This document shows positions 57,301 to 63,300 of a DNA stretch of 64,000 nucleotides, one piece after another. The stretch is from NCBI GenBank assembly GCA_905221605.1, contig CAJNDS010001779.1, forward strand, positions 590,146-654,145, read 5' to 3'. A program made the position numbers and the translations under genes. Below the pieces are notes generated by a model, which did no database searches, was not told the origin of the DNA, and saw nothing but the letters and a program-made list of their open reading frames with translations. Numbering within the stretch: the stretch's first letter is position 1; the number at the start of each line of letters is the position of its first letter. Origin of the DNA: Symbiodinium natans. Lineage: Eukaryota > Sar > Dinophyceae > Suessiales > Symbiodiniaceae.

Positions 57301-60300
57301 TATAATTTTGACCACCACCCATATAGGGATTGTGGAGGGACTATTCCTCAAAGCCTGGGCCCTGAATCTAGGGCTTAGGGTGCCAAGGTGCCGTCAGGAT
57401 CTGCAGGCTGTAAACTTCAGCCCAACTGTCGCCCAAGGCGAGTACTTTGCGGTCCCTAACCTTAAAGTCCCCCCAGTTGCCAACCCTACTCTTCAAGCCG
57501 CCCCGAAACCCAAACCATAAACCCAAAACCCAAAACCCTAAACTCCAAGCCCCAAACCCTAAACCCCAAACCCTAAAACCCTAAACCCCCAAACTCCAAG
57601 CCCTAAACCCTAAACCCTCAACCCTAAACCCTAAACCCACCTCCTGCACCAAGCAGCCGTTGAACTTGAGAAGGTCATCCTCGGGGCAGTCCAGCTTCGG
57701 CTCAGCGCGCGTATCGGCATTCACCCCCATCCTGGCCAAGGACTGACGGTATCCCTAAACCCTAAACCCTAAACCGTAAACCCTAAACCCTAAACCCTAA
57801 ACCCTAAACCCTAAACCCTAAACCCTACACCACAGATAAGACCCTAAAGGGTTTGGGGTCCCTTTGGGGGGTTCCGATTGTAAGACAAAGCCGCCAGATC
57901 TCGTCCAGGGTAGGTCCCTTCTATGTTTTTTTTTTTTTTTGGGGGGGGAGCGGGGGGGATGGTTGGAGCCTTAAGACACTTACCAAGACCTCACAAACCC
58001 TGCTTAAAGCTCTGGGCCCTGGCGGCCCTCTAGGTGCCCTGAAACCCGCAGAGTTAAGGGTTGAGGGCTTACAGTTTCGGGCTTAGGCTTGAGAAATAAC
58101 ACCTAAACCCTCAACCCTCAACCCCCCTAAACCCCAAACCCTAGTCCCTAAACCCCTCAAAACCTTAAACCCCTCAAACCCCTCAAGCCCGAGGCGCATG
58201 CACAGCGCGCGGCGCTCCCACTCATCGGCCACTGGGTCGTTGACGCCCTGCGAGGGGCAGAAGAGTTCCTGGGCGGAGAACTGGGTTTGAGGGTTTGGAG
58301 ATAAGGGTTTAGGGTTTATAGGTTTGGGGTTTTTCGGGTTTGGGGTTCAGGGTCTAGGGTTTTAGGTTTGGCAGCGGTTTGGGGTTCTTGCTTTTCAGGA
58401 ACTCGAAATAGGTATGGCATGATCATGTAAAGGTACAGCATAAGTAGCACATGATTTCCTATCGTAACTATGGCATTAGGAAGGGGATTCAAGTGGAAGT
58501 GCCACTGGAACCAGGGTTTCTGGCTTAGCCGAAGCCGTTAATTCACCCTGAACTCGAAACCTTCAACCCTAAACCCTAAAGGGCCTAGGGCGCAGGGTTA
58601 GCTGCCGCCCAGTAGACTGGCCCGTGATGGGTCGGTTTTTGCTTGTTCAGAAGGGATTCAAGTCTAGCAGAAACAGCAACTTTCAACACAAACCTAAAAC
58701 AGCAACTTTTCATACCCTAGCACTTTAATACCCAAACTCCAAACCCAACGATCCCTAAACCCTAAACCGTAAACCCTGCACTACCCTAAACCCTAAACCC
58801 TAGCCCTAAACCCTAAACCCGAAACCCACACCCCCCCCCCCCCCCCCTCCAGAGCACGGCCGGGCGGCCGCTTTGTTGAGGGCGAAGAGGCCCGAGAGGT
58901 GCTTGCCACCTACATACTGCCGGGTGTTGTCCAAGACCTCACTGCGGATTCTATGGGAGGGGGGGGGGGGGGTATATAATAAAATATAATATCATAAAAT
59001 AAAATAAAAAAATATAATATAATATAATATAATATAATATAATATAATATAGTATAGTATAGTATAGTACATATATACATATGCACCAACAAAAATATCA
59101 TAACCTTGAACCATGAACCCTAAACCCTAAAGGGCTATTAAGATAGATAGAGGGGGATACAGATATACATATAAATAAATATGTAAACAAACACACATAT
59201 ATATATATATGTATATAATCATAACCCTAAACCCTAACCCTAACATCAGATTCCTAAAGAACCCTACTGTGACTTGACTCCCCGGGTTCAGGGTTTAGGA
59301 CCTTAGGAACCCTGAAGAACCTGATAGTTAAAGTTGTACAGGCTGGCACTGTAACGCAAACAATACTCCAATTCTGCAAAATTCAATTGCTTTGCATATC
59401 GGGGCGTGCTCTGCTACATTGACAGCTACACTGCTTCGCTGCTTGGTCTGTTCTGCAACGTGCAATGGTGTTGCTTAGAGGAGTGTGCTCTGCTGCGCGT
59501 TGTTTTGCTTGCCCATCCCTGCAAGCCCTCACCTGGCTTTTGGAGCCTGATGAGCCTTTTGGGCTTTTGCGGCCCTTACCGGGTGTACTTTCGAGCTTTT
59601 TGGCACCTTCTGATTCTGGACACACGCGGTGCAGGCTTTCAAAATTGGAACCCAAAACAACTTGCACAACACCTTCCCTCTCGGGGCTTCCCCCCAAATC
59701 TTTGGCCGAAAGCCCGCTCAAGAACACAATCTCCTACTCTGCCAATGTGGAAAAAAGTATATACTTTTCAGGCATAAGTAGCTATAATGGGAACCCAGGT
59801 CCAAAAAATAATGCATTAAAGTATTGTACTCCAAAACCCAGCAAGAGAATCTGCAAGTAATGAGGCCCTAAACCCTAAACCCTACACCCTAAACCCTAAA
59901 CCCTAAGCCGTAAACCCTAAACCCTAAACCCAGATAGTGTAGCCTGGCGGCCAGGCCCCCGACCATCGTCTGGATCTTCGTGGGCTGGAACCTGTGAGGC
60001 AGTCTGGGGATTTAGGGTTTAGGGTTTAGGGTTTAGGGTTTAGGGTTTAGGGTGTTCGGGCTTATGGGAGTTCAGAGGTTAGGGTCTAGGTGTTCAAGTG
60101 TTCAAGGGTTTGGGCCTTCCTTTCTGACCTTGAGCCGCTATGACCTGCACATAGCGGGCAGAAATCTCTAGAGCCCATGAACCTCTACAAACCCCATAGG
60201 CATCACAGACCCTACATAAACCCTCCACAACACAAAAAAAAGCCCTGAACAGCCCTGTAATCTGAACCCTATAGATTCAAGAACCCTTCACCCCCCCCCC

Positions 60301-63300
60301 GCTCCACCCCAACCCCCTAAGCACATCGTGAAATGCCAAAGCCCAATATGAACCCCAAAGGGAACTCCGGGAATGTAAGGCTTTAGGGCGTTTAGGCGTC
60401 AAGAGGTGGAACAGCCCAAGCGGCTCAAACGCGCTTTCTGGCGCCTGGCCCGTCTCGTTGGGATCCTGGGTAGGTTCTAAGGTCTTGGATTTTGGGTTTA
60501 GGATTATCAGAGGGGGGTACGATAATCCCTATTAAGGACTGTTAGTATAAAGGCGAACATCCCCAGGTTTAGGGCTTAGGGGCTTAGGGCATCAACATCC
60601 GTATTTAAAAAAACACGTGGGTTGCTCCTCTACAAAGGGGGAGGGGGGGGGGGGGGGGCCCCGTTTAGCAGGGTTCCTGTAGTAAGGAATACGGTAAGCC
60701 TTCATTTTTTGTTAGCCCCAAGCTTATGCTTCGGAACTCCACACGCCAGGATTGAAGAGGAGGAGCCTTGCATGGCGGGGGTTGTGACAGCATTTAGGGT
60801 TTAGGGTTTAGGGTTTAGGGTTTAGGGTTTAGGGTTTAGGGTTTAGAGTTTAGGGTTTAGGGTTTAGGGTTTAGGGTTTAGGGTTTAGGGTTTAGGGTTT
60901 AGGGTTTAGGGCAACTTTAACATCAAGTCCCTGCCCTCAGCGTTGTAAACCCGGATCCCTATCATACCCTTACTCCTAAACCCTATAAACCTAAACCCCG
61001 AAACCCTCTAAACCCCCTGAACCCTAAACCCCTAAACCCACTGAATCCTAAACACCCAACACCCTAAACCCCAAACCCCCAAGCCCCTAAACCCCTAAAC
61101 GCCCTAAACCCTAAACCCTAAACGCCCTAAACCCTAACCCCCCACCCCCGCGCCCCCTCCAAGGGTTTAGGGTTTAGGGTTTAGGGTTTAGGGTTAGGGT
61201 TTAGGGTTTAGGGTTTAGGGTGTAGGGTGTAGGGTTTAGGGTTTAGGGTTTAGGGTTTAGGGTTTAGGGTTTAGGGTTTAGGGTTTAGGGTTTAGGGTTG
61301 CGCGGTGCTTTCCCGAGCTGCGCTGTTGAGCTGGCTGTCGGCTTCGGCCTGCTCGAAGGAGCCCAGGGTCAGGCAGCCCCGATCCTGCTTTTAGTGCTTG
61401 TTTATGGTTTAGGGTTTAGGGTTTAGGGTTTAGGGTTTAGTGGTTCTAAGGTTAGGGGAATTTAGGGGTATTTAGGGACCAGGGCGTCCTGCCCTTTTTT
61501 TGGGGTGCTTGCTTAGGGGATTTCGGGTTTAGGGTTCTCAGGCTAAAACCCGAACCTTTCTCGGGTTCAGGCTTCAGAGTGCAATCGGACTCATGTGAGG
61601 TACGCTGTCCACAGGCCATAGGCTTCAGAGCTCAGTTTCAGAGATTCGGGCTGCGGGTTGAGAGGGCTTTGTTGGCGCCACGCTCTGAAGGTATGCTTTT
61701 GGAGAGGTGCAGGATGGTTCTGTTTTGGAGGGCCTGGAGTAGGGCTTTAAGCCTTTAAGCTCGAAAGGCAAAGGGGACCATTTGCTCATAGCAGCTCAAC
61801 TGTTGCCTCATCCCCTCGGATGATGACCCTAAAACCATCATATTGACAGTCGAACTGGTGAATATTTTGGCGGCTGAAGTAAACCCGAAACCTTATCATC
61901 CTCACAGTCCTGAAGCTGTAACCACATGGATGGGGGGGGGAGGGTACTCGCCTTGTGGGCTCCGATTATAAGGGTTGCTGCTTCGGGTTCAAGGGCTTCA
62001 GGGTGTAAGGGTTCCTGATCATGAGTCAAGGCATCTTTCTCCCTAAGCCCATGGCCAGGCAGGAGTCTGGTTGGGGTTCTGAAACCCTGAGCCCCAAGCC
62101 CTAAGCTCCAGGAGCTAAGCGCTATAAGTCCTATAAGCCCTAAATGCAGCGGATGTCATGATTAAAGGCCTCAGGGCTGTGGGCCAGAGTTCAGGTCGCA
62201 GGTTACGTGTTAAGAGAGTGCCTTGTGTGCATGTGCCGAGTTCTAGATTCTACATCTACCATGAACTCCTAGACGACGGTTCCTTGGGGCGCATGAGGGG
62301 TTTAGGACCTTGGGGCGCATGAGGGGTTTAGGGTTTAGGGTCCGAGTTGGACTCCTTATGTGTAGGGTCGAGGCTATGTGGCAAATGCGGCCGATGTCCC
62401 TGAGTCCTTGCAGGTATCCATGTCGAATGGCGTCGGGCAACTGCAGCATGGCTTTGTTTAGAGTTTAGGTTTGGGCCTAAATTTTAGTTGAGGTCCTGTC
62501 TGCTGGCGTGTGGTAGCGTCCTGGACCCCAATTCAACCCTAAGAACATGGGGGCTTACGAAAATAGGGGACCTCTAAAATAGGCCAAATAGTAGGATTCC
62601 CTCCTAATAGGGACCACAACTAGGTAAACCAACTTCGGAAACCACATCTATACTGGGGTTTGGGGTCTGGGGTTTCGAGCTACCCCCGGCCTCGTGGCAC
62701 AGTAGCTCCTTGCTAGGCTGCGGCAGTCGTTCCGCTGCTGGACGGTGTCATACTTCTGGCAGTTGTCTGAGTAGTGCACACGACAGCCCCCCTGAAGACA
62801 AAATCGACCACAACTCTCAACAGAGCGCGTGTGCCCAAGGGCAGTACAGTTGATGCAACCAGCCGCGAAGAAGCCCTAAAGCCCTAAACTCAGCCCGAAA
62901 AACCGCCTACATCCCTTGGGAAGTGCTGTTCACACAACCAGGCATGAAGAAGACACAGGGGCATCACAATGTTCCAAAACCCTAAACCCTATATCCGAAA
63001 CCCTAAACAGTAAACCCTAAACTCTAGGCCCTAAACCCTACCCTCAACCCTACACCCTACACCCTGAACCCTGAACCCTGAACCCTGAACCCTAAACCCT
63101 AAACCCTAAACCCTGAACCCTGAACCCTGAACCCTAAACCCTAAACCCTAAACCCTAAACCCTAAACCCTAAACCCTCAGCTCGGCTGCTGTTGAAGCAT
63201 GGGGAGTTGGGCACAGCGATGGTGAGCGGGCAGAAGTTCTCCTGGTCCTGAAGGGGGTACCACAAGCCGCTCCCAAGTACACTGCCTTATAGGTTTAGGG

